Below, in pieces: positions 16,393 to 26,313 of a stretch of DNA of 42,033 nucleotides. The DNA comes from Candidatus Nanopelagicales bacterium (lineage in GTDB: Bacteria; Actinomycetota; Actinomycetes; S36-B12). How positions within the stretch are numbered: the stretch's first letter is position 1; every line of letters starts with the position of its first letter. The notes beneath the pieces are model-generated. The model was not told the origin of the DNA. It saw only the letters and a program-made list of their open reading frames with translations, and made no database searches. The translations under genes were made by a program, and so were the position numbers. The DNA lies in assembly GCA_030726915.1 (NCBI GenBank), contig JANRCR010000015.1, positions 1 to 42,033 on the forward strand, in the 5' to 3' direction.

Positions 16393-17490
16393 CTAGGCGC
16401 CAGGGGAGCGAGAATCGCCCAACCCCGCGAGAACCGCCAGGGCCGCCCCGGCCGCTCGTGCGACATCGTCGGTGAGCGGGGTGTGCGGCGGGCCCGGACT
16501 GTCCGCGACCTCAAGGTCAGATTCGGGACCGACAAGCACGGCTGAGGTGGAGCGCAGCATGGCAAGGTCGTCATCGGCCCAACCTCTGACCCGGGTGAGC
16601 CAGGAGTCGGGAATGTGGATCGGTGCACCACGGTCGGCGCGGGGAGCGAAGGCTTCGCGCACAAGCCGTGATCGCAGTGCGCGCATATCTCGCCCATCGG
16701 CTTTGGCGGAGTCCACCTCACGATTGAGCGCGGCAAGGACCAGGACCTCCGGCTCGGTGAGCCCGACATTGGCGGCGATGTCATCGATGGCGGGGGGTGT
16801 CTCAGGCAGCACGGGTCCGAGATCCAGCGCGCGCCGGAAGCGATGCCACAGCTCATCCGGGCCAGCACCGCGACGTGGCACGGTCACCACACTCACGGTC
16901 CGGGCGAGCGGTGCCCAGCGCTCCACCAGTCCACCGATCGCGTAGGCCCTCCAGAAGGTCTGCTCGGGATCACTGTCCCAACGCTGGGTGAGTTGTCGGG
17001 GGGAACCGTGTCCCCGACGGTCGGCCTGTTGATTGAGATAACTCGTAAAACTCGTGGATCGGCCATTGCGTATGTGCTGCTGCCATGAACTGGGGAGCAC
17101 ACGTCCGAGGTCACGTGCCGTGATGATGACCTGGGTGTTGGGCACGCCCAGTGCGTCGACAAGGCGACGCGCGGCGGCAGCATCGATCACGGACAGGGCC
17201 TCGCCCGACACGATCGCGGTGCCCTCCCACTCCGCCACCTTGCGCCGCAAGCGATCCCAGGCCGACGTCTGCCCCTGTGCCTTTGCGGCGGGTACCCACG
17301 GGAAGGCTGCGGTGCCCAGGAGGCCATAGGCGGCGGCCTCGTGGTTGTAGATTTCGCGTCGTCCCTGAAGGCGAGTCGGGTAGAGGACGCCATCGCCCTT
17401 GAGTTGGCCCGATAGGTGGGCCAGCACACGCTGCAGGTACGTCGTACCCGACTTCTGTGTGCCGATGTGCAGCAGCAGGCGATTCGCCAC
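16393..17490 (-). CDS. Sulfotransferase-like protein (paralogue B)
   Basis: A 365-residue relative of the gene at 14331. It begins VANRLLLHIGTQKSGTTYLQ, a good match to the PAPS 5'-phosphosulfate loop, and has VIITARDLGRVLPSSWQQHI as the likely 3'-phosphate-binding region. The C-terminal third is helical and unassigned. The track start (17595) would reach into ribF on the other strand; I chose GTG 17488-17490 because GGGAG lies about six bases upstream and the conserved strand begins directly. It is the first gene of the three-gene leftward unit and diverges from ribF across 82 bp. Role is inferred from fold and from the surrounding glycan genes. Confidence 0.75.
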   Translation of the reverse strand: MANRLLLHIGTQKSGTTYLQRVLAHLSGQLKGDGVLYPTRLQGRREIYNHEAAAYGLLGTAAFPWVPAAKAQGQTSAWDRLRRKVAEWEGTAIVSGEALSVIDAAAARRLVDALGVPNTQVIITARDLGRVLPSSWQQHIRNGRSTSFTSYLNQQADRRGHGSPRQLTQRWDSDPEQTFWRAYAIGGLVERWAPLARTVSVVTVPRRGAGPDELWHRFRRALDLGPVLPETPPAIDDIAANVGLTEPEVLVLAALNREVDSAKADGRDMRALRSRLVREAFAPRADRGAPIHIPDSWLTRVRGWADDDLAMLRSTSAVLVGPESDLEVADSPGPPHTPLTDDVARAAGAALAVLAGLGDSRSPGA

Positions 17491-17572
17491 ATGTGCTCCC
17501 ACTGGCCGGGGGCGCAGAGACGCCCGGGAGGGCCCATCTTCCCACGGGGTGGGTCCGTGGCAGGCTGCGCAC

Positions 17573-18487
17573 GTGCGCGTCGCGATCATCGGCAACTTCG
17601 ACGGCGTCCATCGTGGACATCAGGCGCTGATCCGCAGGGCTCGCCAGCGGGCCTCGCAGGACGCTCCCTCCCGGGTGATCGCGGTGACCTTTGATCCCCA
17701 TCCGACCGCCGTGCTGCGTCCGGATCGTGCCCCAGCAGCACTGACCTCGACATCACGTCGCACCGACCTGCTGCTGGAATCTGGTGCCGATGAGGTGACG
17801 GTGCTCCACTTCACCCCCGAATTCGCTGCTGCGTCACCCGAGGACTTTGCTCACCTGCTTCGCGACCCCGACGGCATTGCCGCGGATCTTGTGATTGTGG
17901 GAGCCAACTTCCGTTTTGGCCAAGGTGCCGCAGGGGACACCGCGCTGCTGGCCGAGTTGGGTGCGCGCCTGGGCTTCGAAGTTGACGTCGTCCCCCTGGA
18001 GGCGCAGGGGCCTGACGATGCCCCCTGGTCGTCTTCACATGCCAGGGACTGCATTGAGGCGGGCGACCTCCCGGGTGCCGCCGATGTGCTCGGCCGGCCC
18101 CACCGGATCGAGGGGCCTGTCGTCCGAGGGGATCAGCGCGGACGTGATCTCGGCTATCCCACGGCCAACGTTGAGGTCGCGCCCGGCACGGCTCTCCCTC
18201 CTGACGGCGTGTACGCCGGGTGGCTCGTGGTGGGGGGGGATCCGCTCCCGGCGGCGGTGTCCATCGGCACGAATCCCCAGTTCAACGGTCGCGAGCGGCG
18301 GGTGGAGGCCTATGCCCTGGACCGTGACGATCTTGACCTCTACGGCCAGACGGTGGCGATAGACCTCATCGAGCGCCTGCGAGGGCAGGCGGTCTTTGCC
18401 TCCGTGGCAGATCTTCAGTCCCACATGGCCGCGGATGTATCGGCGACGCGGCAACGGCTCGCCGCACCTGGGCCCTCGGGTGGCTGA
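17573..18487 (+). CDS. ribF: Bifunctional riboflavin kinase / FAD synthetase
   Basis: Phosphorylates riboflavin to FMN and adenylates FMN to FAD. The 304-residue form has the N-terminal nucleotidyltransferase domain (IGNFDGVHRGHQALIRRA near residue 6) with VTFDPHPTAVLRP, and a C-terminal flavokinase domain with GDQRGRDLGYPTANVE near residue 186. Most RibF proteins have about 12-18 residues before the NFDGVH strand. Here GTG 17573 leaves only five, and an in-frame GTG at 17549 would add eight. The Shine-Dalgarno does not decide between them. The gene resumes the housekeeping order after the glycan block, diverging from paralogue B, and is followed by rpsO. Confidence 0.95.
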   Translation: MRVAIIGNFDGVHRGHQALIRRARQRASQDAPSRVIAVTFDPHPTAVLRPDRAPAALTSTSRRTDLLLESGADEVTVLHFTPEFAAASPEDFAHLLRDPDGIAADLVIVGANFRFGQGAAGDTALLAELGARLGFEVDVVPLEAQGPDDAPWSSSHARDCIEAGDLPGAADVLGRPHRIEGPVVRGDQRGRDLGYPTANVEVAPGTALPPDGVYAGWLVVGGDPLPAAVSIGTNPQFNGRERRVEAYALDRDDLDLYGQTVAIDLIERLRGQAVFASVADLQSHMAADVSATRQRLAAPGPSGG

Positions 18488-18493
18488 TATCCT
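18488..18493 (+). promoter_or_regulatory. Possible rpsO -10 element
   Basis: TATCCT immediately follows the ribF stop codon and lies about 100 bp before rpsO. No good -35 is visible 16-18 bp upstream. It would give rpsO a leader of roughly 90 bases containing the hairpins at 18531 and 18554. Weak call. Confidence 0.3.
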
Positions 18494-18530
18494 CGGGCTC
18501 GACGGTTGAGGGGCGGGCGCCCCGCGACTC

Positions 18531-18567
18531 GTGACGGCCCCGCAGGGGTCACCGGTTCAGTTGAGCC
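18531..18567 (+). promoter_or_regulatory. Two adjacent hairpins in the rpsO leader
   Basis: GTGA..CCCC-gca-GGGGTCAC (18531-18552, three-base bulge on the 5' side) is followed by GGTTCA-gt-TGAGCC (18554-18567). They sit 25-60 bases before the rpsO start codon. S15 autoregulates through structured leaders in several bacteria, so an S15-responsive element is possible. This is inference; no known S15 motif was matched. Confidence 0.35.
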
Positions 18568-18591
18568 GGCCGACGCGCCCGAGAGGACATC

Positions 18592-18861
18592 ATGTCGCTG
18601 GATAGTGCCACCAAACAAGAGATCATCACCGAATTCGGCTCATCACCCCAGGACACCGGGAGCCCCGAGGTCCAGGTGGCGATGCTGACGCGTCGCATCA
18701 GTGATCTCACCGGGCACCTCAAGACCCACAAGCACGATCACCACTCGCGACGCGGGTTGCTCCTTATGGTCGGGCAGCGCCGCCGTCTTCTCCAGTATCT
18801 TCAGCGCACGGATATCAACCGCTATCGCACCGTTATTGAGCGTCTCGGCATCCGTCGCTGA
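18592..18861 (+). CDS. rpsO: 30S ribosomal protein S15
   Basis: Primary 16S rRNA-binding protein of the 30S platform that also contacts 23S rRNA in the intersubunit bridge. The 89 residues match the family along their whole length: [20 protein letters not shown], the [19 protein letters not shown] core and the C-terminal [15 protein letters not shown]. The ATG has a GAGAGGA Shine-Dalgarno six bases upstream. It lies between ribF and pnp, the conserved arrangement. The leader contains two hairpins that could be involved in autoregulation. Confidence 0.98.
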   Translation: MSLDSATKQEIITEFGSSPQDTGSPEVQVAMLTRRISDLTGHLKTHKHDHHSRRGLLLMVGQRRRLLQYLQRTDINRYRTVIERLGIRR

Positions 18862-18892
18862 CGAAGACCCTGGGCATTCGTGTCCATCACAA

Positions 18893-18920
18893 TTGAATAG
18901 TTGGTTTCTGTCTTTATCCA
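18893..18920 (+). promoter_or_regulatory. Possible pnp promoter in the rpsO-pnp spacer
   Basis: TTGAAT (18893-18898) and TATCCA (18915-18920) are separated by 16 bp. The position suits a pnp-specific transcript. The hexamers are moderate matches only, so confidence is low. Confidence 0.27.
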
Positions 18921-18999
18921 CGACGCCAGGCCGCTGCTGATTGGTCGGTCCTCGGTAGTGGCCCACGGGTTGTGTCCCGTGCGCCTCGATCGAAGACCG

Positions 19000-19025
19000 G
19001 CACCCGGACCCGGGTCCCGGGGTGC
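19000..19025 (+). promoter_or_regulatory. GC-rich hairpin in the pnp leader
   Basis: A long inverted repeat is centred on the perfect palindrome GGACCCGGGTCC (19006-19017), extended outward to GCACC/GGTGC with two single-base bulges. It lies in the 236-bp spacer between rpsO and pnp and is not followed by a U-tract, so it is not a standard intrinsic terminator. In E. coli and Streptomyces the rpsO-pnp spacer carries an RNase III-cleaved stem; this could be the equivalent. Confidence 0.55.
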
Positions 19026-19097
19026 GTACATGCGCATCCCGACTGCGGCGGATGAGCGTCTCGGCCCCATGTGGCCGGTTCACCCAAGGAGTTACCC

Positions 19098-21299
19098 GTG
19101 GAGGGTTCTGTCACCACTGCCGAGGCCGTTCTAGACAACGGCGCCTTCGGCACTCGCACCATTCGATTCGAGACTGGGCGTCTGGCCCGTCAGGCCGGCG
19201 GAAGCGTCGCGGCCTACCTCGATGAGGACACCATGCTCCTCAGCACCACAACGGCATCCAAGCAGCCGAAGGAGCATTTTGACTTCTTCCCGCTGACGGT
19301 GGACGTCGAGGAGCGGATGTACGCCGCGGGACGCATCCCCGGCTCTTTCTTTCGTCGTGAGGGTCGGCCATCCGAGGATGCAATCCTCACCTGCCGCCTG
19401 ATCGATCGCCCACTTCGTCCCTCGTTTATCAAGGGTCTGCGCAATGAGGTGCAGGTTGTTGTGACCATCCTCGCGCTCAACCCGGACGTGCTCTACGACG
19501 TATTGGCCATAAACGCGGCATCCGCGTCCACGATGCTGTCGGGCCTGCCCTTCTCCGGCCCCATCGGCGGTGTACGCGTGGCACTCATCGACGGTCAATG
19601 GGTGGCGTTCCCGCGTCATTCAGACCTCGAGCGAGCGGTCTTTGACATGGTCGTCGCCGGCCGCGTCGTCGACAATGATGTCGCCATCATGATGGTCGAG
19701 GCGGAGGCCACCGATGCCACGATCGATCTCGTGGCCGGGGGTGCGACCGCACCGACCGAGGATGTTGTGGCCCAGGGCTTGGAGGCCGCCAAGGGCTTTA
19801 TCCGGACGCTATGTGAGGCTCAGCAGGGCCTCCAGACAGCCGCCAAGCCGATCGGCACCTTCCCGGTGTTTCCCGAGTACGGCGAGGATGTCTACGCCGC
19901 GGTGGATGCCGCTGCCGCCGACCGCGTCGCGAAGGCACTCACCATCGTGGGCAAGGCGGAGCGCGAGGATGCTCTCGACGCCATCAAGGCCGATGTGGTG
20001 TCCAGCCTGTCCGGTCAGCTTGAGGGCCGGGACAAGGAGATCAGCGCCGCACTGCGCAGTGTCACCAAAAACGGTGTGCGTGAGCGTGTGTTGCGCGACA
20101 AGGTCCGGATCGATGGCCGTGGTCCGCGTGATATCCGCGTGCTCGCGGCCGAGGTGGATGTCCTTCCTCGTGTTCACGGCTCCGCCATCTTTGAGCGGGG
20201 TGAGACGCAGATCATGGGGGTCACCACCCTCAACATGCTGCGGATGGAGCAGCAGCTCGACACGTTGGCACCGGAAAGCCGCAAGCGCTTCATGCACAAC
20301 TACAACTTCCCGCCCTACTCCACCGGTGAGACCGGTCGCGTGGGTTCGCCAAAGCGCCGGGAGATTGGTCACGGTGCCCTCGCCGAGCGTGCCCTCGTGC
20401 CCGTCCTGCCGACGCGCGAGGAGTTCCCCTACGCGATCCGGCAGGTTTCGGAGGCACTCGGCTCCAATGGATCGACATCCATGGGCTCGGTGTGTGCCAG
20501 CACGATGTCGCTCATGAGCGCAGGGGTGCCCCTGCGGGCGCCGGTTGCAGGCATCGCGATGGGCTTGATCAGCGGGGTTATTGACGGCACCACCGAATAC
20601 GTGGCCATCACGGACATCCTCGGGGCGGAAGACGCCTTCGGCGACATGGACTTCAAGGTGGCGGGCACGGGTGACTTCATCACGGCACTGCAACTGGATA
20701 CCAAGCTCGACGGTATCCCCGCCTCGGTGCTTGCGAGCGCGCTCGATCAGGCACGCGAAGCACGCCTGACGATTCTCGATGTCATGGGTGAGGCCATTGA
20801 TCGACCTGGTGAGATGTCGATGTACGCGCCCCGCATCATCTCCGTGAAGATCCCGGTCGACAAGATCGGTGAGGTGATCGGGCCGAAGGGCAAGATCATC
20901 AATCAGATTCAGGAAGACACCGGGGCCGACATCACCATCGAGGATGACGGGACGATCTACATCGGTGCTTCCGATGGCACGGCAGCCGAGGCTGCTCGGT
21001 CCAGGATCAATGCCATTGCCAATCCGACCATGCCCGAGGTGGGCGAGCGCTACCTGGGCACGGTGGTCAAGACCACGACCTTCGGTGCGTTCATCTCGCT
21101 CGTCCCCGGCCGTGATGGTCTGCTGCACATCTCCGAGGTCAAGAAGTTGGCCCCGGGCAAGAAGCGACTGGATAACGTCGAAGAGGTACTCAAGGTCGGC
21201 GACAAAGTCCAGGTCGAGATCAAAGAGGTCGACCCACGCGGCAAGTTGTCACTCGTCCCCGTCGTAGAGGGTGGCGACACCGAGCCGGCCGCCGAATAG
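19098..21299 (+). CDS. pnp: Polyribonucleotide nucleotidyltransferase (PNPase)
   Basis: Phosphorolytic 3'-5' exoribonuclease and RNA-tailing enzyme. The 733 residues contain two RNase PH domains (first with [14 protein letters not shown], second with [20 protein letters not shown]), an intervening helical domain, a KH domain ([20 protein letters not shown]) and a C-terminal S1 domain ([20 protein letters not shown]). I chose GTG 19098 because AAGGAG lies six bases upstream; the track's GTG 19071 gives nine extra residues with no support. It is downstream of rpsO with a hairpin-bearing spacer, and 29 bp before the M16 peptidase gene. Regulation may involve RNase III-type processing of the leader. 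Confidence 0.97.
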   Translation: MEGSVTTAEAVLDNGAFGTRTIRFETGRLARQAGGSVAAYLDEDTMLLSTTTASKQPKEHFDFFPLTVDVEERMYAAGRIPGSFFRREGRPSEDAILTCRLIDRPLRPSFIKGLRNEVQVVVTILALNPDVLYDVLAINAASASTMLSGLPFSGPIGGVRVALIDGQWVAFPRHSDLERAVFDMVVAGRVVDNDVAIMMVEAEATDATIDLVAGGATAPTEDVVAQGLEAAKGFIRTLCEAQQGLQTAAKPIGTFPVFPEYGEDVYAAVDAAAADRVAKALTIVGKAEREDALDAIKADVVSSLSGQLEGRDKEISAALRSVTKNGVRERVLRDKVRIDGRGPRDIRVLAAEVDVLPRVHGSAIFERGETQIMGVTTLNMLRMEQQLDTLAPESRKRFMHNYNFPPYSTGETGRVGSPKRREIGHGALAERALVPVLPTREEFPYAIRQVSEALGSNGSTSMGSVCASTMSLMSAGVPLRAPVAGIAMGLISGVIDGTTEYVAITDILGAEDAFGDMDFKVAGTGDFITALQLDTKLDGIPASVLASALDQAREARLTILDVMGEAIDRPGEMSMYAPRIISVKIPVDKIGEVIGPKGKIINQIQEDTGADITIEDDGTIYIGASDGTAAEAARSRINAIANPTMPEVGERYLGTVVKTTTFGAFISLVPGRDGLLHISEVKKLAPGKKRLDNVEEVLKVGDKVQVEIKEVDPRGKLSLVPVVEGGDTEPAAE

Positions 21300-21328
21300 T
21301 CGTCTGACTAACGCAGCCGGCACTCGAT

Positions 21329-22636
21329 ATGTCCGCACGCAGGGCCCTGACGAGCACCCTCCTTGAGGGTGCCGACGGGGCCCTCGTGCGTCGGACCACG
21401 CTGCCCAACGGTCTGCGCATCGTCACCGAGGCCGTCCCGGGCATGCGATCCGTGTCGTTTGGGGCCTGGATCGGCGTGGGGTCACGTGACGAATCACCGA
21501 GGCAAACGGGGGCGGCGCACTTCCTCGAGCATCTGCTTTTCAAAGGCACGCGCACGCGTTCGGCATGGGAGATCACCGCACCGGTGGAGGCCGTGGGTGG
21601 TGAGATGAATGCCTTCACGGGCAAGGAGTACACCTGCTTCTATGCCCGTGTCCTTGACGATGACACCGACCTGGCGATCGAGACCGTCTGCGACGTGGTC
21701 CTCAACGGCAGACTCGATGCATCGGATATCGAGGGTGAGCGTGAAGTCATTCTCGAAGAGATCGCGATGAACGACGACGACCCCAGCGATGTTGTCCACG
21801 ATGTCTTCATGCAGACGTACTACGGAGTGGGCCCGCTGGGCCGTCCCATCCTGGGTACTCAAGAGTCCCTCGAGGCACTGTCACCCCAGGCCATTCGTGG
21901 CTTCTACCGCCGGCACTACGTCCCCTCCGCCATGGTCGTGGCGGCAGCCGGGGCGGTGGACCACGATCATGTTGTTGAGCAGGTGCGCCATGCGAGCGCT
22001 GCCGTCGCAGCGGGCCCGGCGGAGCCGAGGAGTCGTCGATTGGCGCGTCGTGCCCCGTCAACCCCGGGTCGGGGCATGCGCGGCATCGTGCATCGACCAT
22101 CCGAACAGGCGCATGTTGTGCTGGGACTGGGGGGTGTTCATCGCACGGATGAGCGTCGCTTCGCGCTGGGTGTGCTCAATGCCGCTCTCGGTGGAGGCAT
22201 GTCGAGTCGCCTCTTTCAGGGGGTGCGCGAAGAGCGCGGGCTTGCCTATTCCGTCTTCTCCTTTGTGTCGAGTTTTGCCGACACGGGATACACGGGTGTC
22301 TACGTCGGATGTCTGCCCGACAAGCTGCCCGAGGTCCTGGCTGTCAGCCGCGACATCATCACCGATGTCGCCCAGCATGGGCTGTCGGAGGATGAGGTGC
22401 GTCGCGGCAAGGGACAGTTGCGCGGCAGTGTCGTACTCGGCCAGGAGGACGCAGGCTCGCGCATGAGCCGCATCGCAAAGGGCGAGATGCTCTACGGCGA
22501 AATCCCCTCCATTGACAACATCGTCGAGCGCATCGATGCCGTAACGCAGATCGATGTCGCAACATTGGCAGCCGACATCCTCCGTGAGGATCCGACGTAC
22601 GCAGCGATCGGGCCCTTCGATGAGCTGCCCGCCTGA
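21329..22636 (+). CDS. M16 family zinc metallopeptidase (PepR-like)
   Basis: Zinc-dependent processing peptidase related to the mitochondrial processing peptidase beta subunit. The 435 residues include the inverted zinc motif HFLEH at residues 64-68, followed by the Glu-rich ligand region DIEGEREVILEEIAMNDDDP, and the C-terminal M16 domain with REERGLAYSVFSFVSSFADT. Position directly after pnp is conserved in Actinomycetota, and the 29-bp spacing suggests co-transcription. The ATG has no strong Shine-Dalgarno. No signal peptide is seen, so it is probably cytoplasmic. It converges on the hydrolase gene with 12 bp between stops. Confidence 0.93.
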   Translation: MSARRALTSTLLEGADGALVRRTTLPNGLRIVTEAVPGMRSVSFGAWIGVGSRDESPRQTGAAHFLEHLLFKGTRTRSAWEITAPVEAVGGEMNAFTGKEYTCFYARVLDDDTDLAIETVCDVVLNGRLDASDIEGEREVILEEIAMNDDDPSDVVHDVFMQTYYGVGPLGRPILGTQESLEALSPQAIRGFYRRHYVPSAMVVAAAGAVDHDHVVEQVRHASAAVAAGPAEPRSRRLARRAPSTPGRGMRGIVHRPSEQAHVVLGLGGVHRTDERRFALGVLNAALGGGMSSRLFQGVREERGLAYSVFSFVSSFADTGYTGVYVGCLPDKLPEVLAVSRDIITDVAQHGLSEDEVRRGKGQLRGSVVLGQEDAGSRMSRIAKGEMLYGEIPSIDNIVERIDAVTQIDVATLAADILREDPTYAAIGPFDELPA

Positions 22637-22648
22637 GTGCGGGATCCG

Positions 22649-24172
22649 CTAGTACTTCTGAATGGTCTGACCCTCAGCGAAGGGGCCGCGCCGGGATGAC
22701 CTGACGAGCGCAGCGGCATCCTCGGCCAGCAGGACGCCTGCCTCGACGTCGGCCTGTGCGGCGATGCGCACCCGGTTGGTGTACTCCTCGCCCGTCGGGT
22801 ACAGCCGGGAGATCATCGGTCTGCTGAGCGGCTTCTGCCAACCGGTGAGATTGCAGAAGAGTCCCCCTGTGCTCTCCGGACCGTAGACCGCCACGGGGAC
22901 GTCCATGCGTGACAATCGAAGCCCTCCGCGGGCATTGCCTCGGCTATCGCGTGCCACATCCGCGTCCACCCGGGAAATCCGCTTCACGCTCGTGGGCGCC
23001 GCGCCCGTCTCGTGCCAAACGGCCAGTGCCTCGGTGGCGCTGTGCCACGCGAAGCGCATGGGGAAGTCATTGATGCCCATCGGTGCGGTCCAATCGCACG
23101 CGGGGGAGAAGGGCAAGCCGTAGTCCCGATCGAGGACGTTGAGGGCCTGGAGGGCGCCATGGCGATCGTTGTGCGCGGACCCGGCCACCTCCCAGAGGCG
23201 GAAGCGATCCTCCGGCGTGTCGGCGTCGGGGCGCCAGAGCGCCTCATCCCCACCGTCGCGCGCTCCGATGGGGTCTGATTCGGTTTGGAGATTGAGCACG
23301 GGGGTCCCGCCACCACCGAGGCGCCGCTGAGCCAGGGACGTGCTCGTCGAGGGCGCCACCCCGGCCACGGGAGCGGCGTACTGCAGGTTGGTGGCGCGAG
23401 TGCCACGGTAGGCGACGAGGAAGCCGTCAAAGACCTGATGGCGTGGATGGATCGCGTTGACGTAGGTGACGGCATACCCGGCCATCTGGGATTGCCCCGT
23501 GAGGTAGGTCGAGGTGACCTCATAGTTTGCGAGGGGGCTCGTCGGCCCACCCCGAGCCACGAGCGCACCAATCTGCGAGGTGAGGTCCCAGGCGATCGAG
23601 GGGTCCCGGGAGCCGACGACGGGGTCCGCTGAGGCGACGGGCGTCCTGAGATTGAGGCCGAGGCCGGTGTAGCGAGCAGGCTGGCGCTTGAAGGCCTGGA
23701 GCGCATTGATGCCGGTCTGCTGCACGGTGATGCCGACATAGGCCCAGCCGTCCCGCATGAGGTAGTCGTGGCCCTGCTGCCAGGCGATATCCAGATCGAC
23801 CAGTGCTGTGGTGTTCATCATCTCGACGAGGACCCGGCCATTGAAGTCGGCGGGATTCTTGGGCGCGCGCACAATCATGCGGCTGCGGTATGTCCCGGTG
23901 GGCGCGGGAGTCACGGTGGTATTCGTTGACTCACCCACATAGGCGTAGACATGGGGATCGGTGACGTCCACGGTGTACTCACGCTCGACGTAGCCTCGCG
24001 GTGCCAACCTCTGCAGGGCACCGGTGAAGATCGTGCTCCCGGGAATGGCCTTGATTGTGGGCAGGGGCACGGTCTCTCGCGGATCCACCGCTGCGGCGGG
24101 AGTGATTGTGGGGACGAGGGCCGCCGCGAGAGCCATGGCGGCCGAGACGGCGAGCAGTGGGGTGCGACGCAT
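22649..24172 (-). CDS. Secreted alpha/beta-hydrolase-domain protein
   Basis: A 507-residue protein with a clear Sec signal peptide: MRRTPLLAVSAAMALAAALV followed by PTITPAAAVDP, cleavage likely after an Ala near residue 27. The mature part resembles the large alpha/beta hydrolase domain proteins found in actinobacteria; a nucleophile-elbow-like GQSQMAG occurs near residue 240 and a late His in EVAGSAHNDRHG. A Cys pair (PACDW, LFCNLTG) could form a disulfide outside the cell. The track's 24328 start overlaps dapB on the other strand; ATG 24172 starts the signal peptide directly. A GATCAT hexamer lies six bases before the ATG. The substrate, probably an ester or lipid, is unknown. Confidence 0.8.
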   Translation of the reverse strand: MRRTPLLAVSAAMALAAALVPTITPAAAVDPRETVPLPTIKAIPGSTIFTGALQRLAPRGYVEREYTVDVTDPHVYAYVGESTNTTVTPAPTGTYRSRMIVRAPKNPADFNGRVLVEMMNTTALVDLDIAWQQGHDYLMRDGWAYVGITVQQTGINALQAFKRQPARYTGLGLNLRTPVASADPVVGSRDPSIAWDLTSQIGALVARGGPTSPLANYEVTSTYLTGQSQMAGYAVTYVNAIHPRHQVFDGFLVAYRGTRATNLQYAAPVAGVAPSTSTSLAQRRLGGGGTPVLNLQTESDPIGARDGGDEALWRPDADTPEDRFRLWEVAGSAHNDRHGALQALNVLDRDYGLPFSPACDWTAPMGINDFPMRFAWHSATEALAVWHETGAAPTSVKRISRVDADVARDSRGNARGGLRLSRMDVPVAVYGPESTGGLFCNLTGWQKPLSRPMISRLYPTGEEYTNRVRIAAQADVEAGVLLAEDAAALVRSSRRGPFAEGQTIQKY

Positions 24173-24232
24173 CGCACCATGATCGTGCCCCGGGGGCCGC
24201 GATGCACGCCGACTGCCCAATCTGGCCCGGCG

Positions 24233-25437
<1,205 letters not shown>

Positions 25438-25468
25438 GACGCCCGAAGAGTAGTCCGCGAGGCGTCGG

Positions 25469-26005
25469 TTATCGCGTCTCCGCCCACCATGTGAAGAGGC
25501 GATCCCTTGCTGCATCCCACGCCTCCGGTCGCAGCCACAGATCAGGTGACCTGGACTCGACGTGTGTTCCCACGACGCGAGTGGAGGTGTCCAGGACGAC
25601 GCGCTCACCGCCCGCGGGCAGGGGGAGCCCGAGGATGCGGGACCGGCCATCGACGCGAACAGCGATCACCTGATCCCATGGGACAACCTCGGTGATCAGC
25701 ACGCCCGAGACCTTGATCCCCCGATCACAGACGTAGGTGCCCGCGACCCAGGCACGGGCCAGGAGCGCGACCAGGGGCAGCGCCACGACGAGGGTGAGCA
25801 CGACGGTGAGGATCCCGGGTGAGACCAGCGCCGCGGAGACTGCTGCGGCGAGGACTGTCGTGACAAGCACGGTGAAGGCGATGAGGAAACACCAGCGCCA
25901 GGGTCCCCTTGAGCAGACCCGAATCCACCTCACCTGCTCGGCGTCATCATCGACGGGGCCGGGGGGAGGTGCGGGCCACAGGAACCAAAAGACGGGGCGC
26001 CTCAC
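25469..26005 (-). CDS. Membrane protein with bacterial PH-like domain
   Basis: A 178-residue protein. The N-terminus is VRRPVFWFLWPAPPPGPVDD, followed by two membrane segments (WCFLIAFTVLVTTVLAAAVS and TVVLTLVVALPLVALLARAW) and a C-terminal beta-rich domain (RGIKVSGVLITEVVPWDQVI ... GERVVLDTSTRVVGTHVESR) that resembles bacterial PH-domain proteins of actinobacteria. I chose GTG 26005 because it overlaps the azlD stop as GTGA; the track ORF runs 120 residues further as an azlD shadow. Function is unknown. It is the last gene of the glpD-azlC-azlD unit. Confidence 0.75.
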   Translation of the reverse strand: MRRPVFWFLWPAPPPGPVDDDAEQVRWIRVCSRGPWRWCFLIAFTVLVTTVLAAAVSAALVSPGILTVVLTLVVALPLVALLARAWVAGTYVCDRGIKVSGVLITEVVPWDQVIAVRVDGRSRILGLPLPAGGERVVLDTSTRVVGTHVESRSPDLWLRPEAWDAARDRLFTWWAETR

Positions 26006-26313
26006 GGCAACCACCCCAGGGCGCGACCACCGGCGGCGACACCAGCGGCCACGAGGACCACGACGAGGAAGGGTGCGCGCAGGATCAGGGCGATGACTGC
26101 GGCGAGCAGTCCGGCGACGCGGGCGTCGATCGTGACTGCTGCGCCATCGGCCACCGTTTGCACACCCACGAGGGCGGCGAGCAGAGCAACGGGGATGAAG
26201 ACGGTCACCCGCTGCATTGCCGGTGCCGTGAGCAGGCGGTCGGGCAGCGTATATCCCGCGACCTTGAGTAGGTAACAGGCGAGGGACCCGGCGATAACGG
26301 CAGTCCAGATCAT
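26002..26313 (-). CDS. azlD: Branched-chain amino acid exporter small subunit AzlD
   Basis: A 103-residue integral membrane protein with four hydrophobic segments (AVIAGSLACYLLKVAGY, VTVFIPVALLAALVG, VAGLLAAVIALILRA, FLVVVLVAAGVAAGG) and the family's LPDRLL segment after TM1. AzlD-type proteins partner AzlC to export branched-chain amino acids or analogues. The ATG at 26313 overlaps the azlC stop as ATGA, and its own stop overlaps the PH gene start as GTGA. The substrate cannot be read from sequence. Confidence 0.88.
   Translation of the reverse strand: MIWTAVIAGSLACYLLKVAGYTLPDRLLTAPAMQRVTVFIPVALLAALVGVQTVADGAAVTIDARVAGLLAAVIALILRAPFLVVVLVAAGVAAGGRALGWLP

Noticed and set aside
19809-21128. 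439-residue minus-strand ORF
   Set aside because: Lies wholly antisense to pnp; His/Arg/Asp-rich composition typical of a shadow frame.
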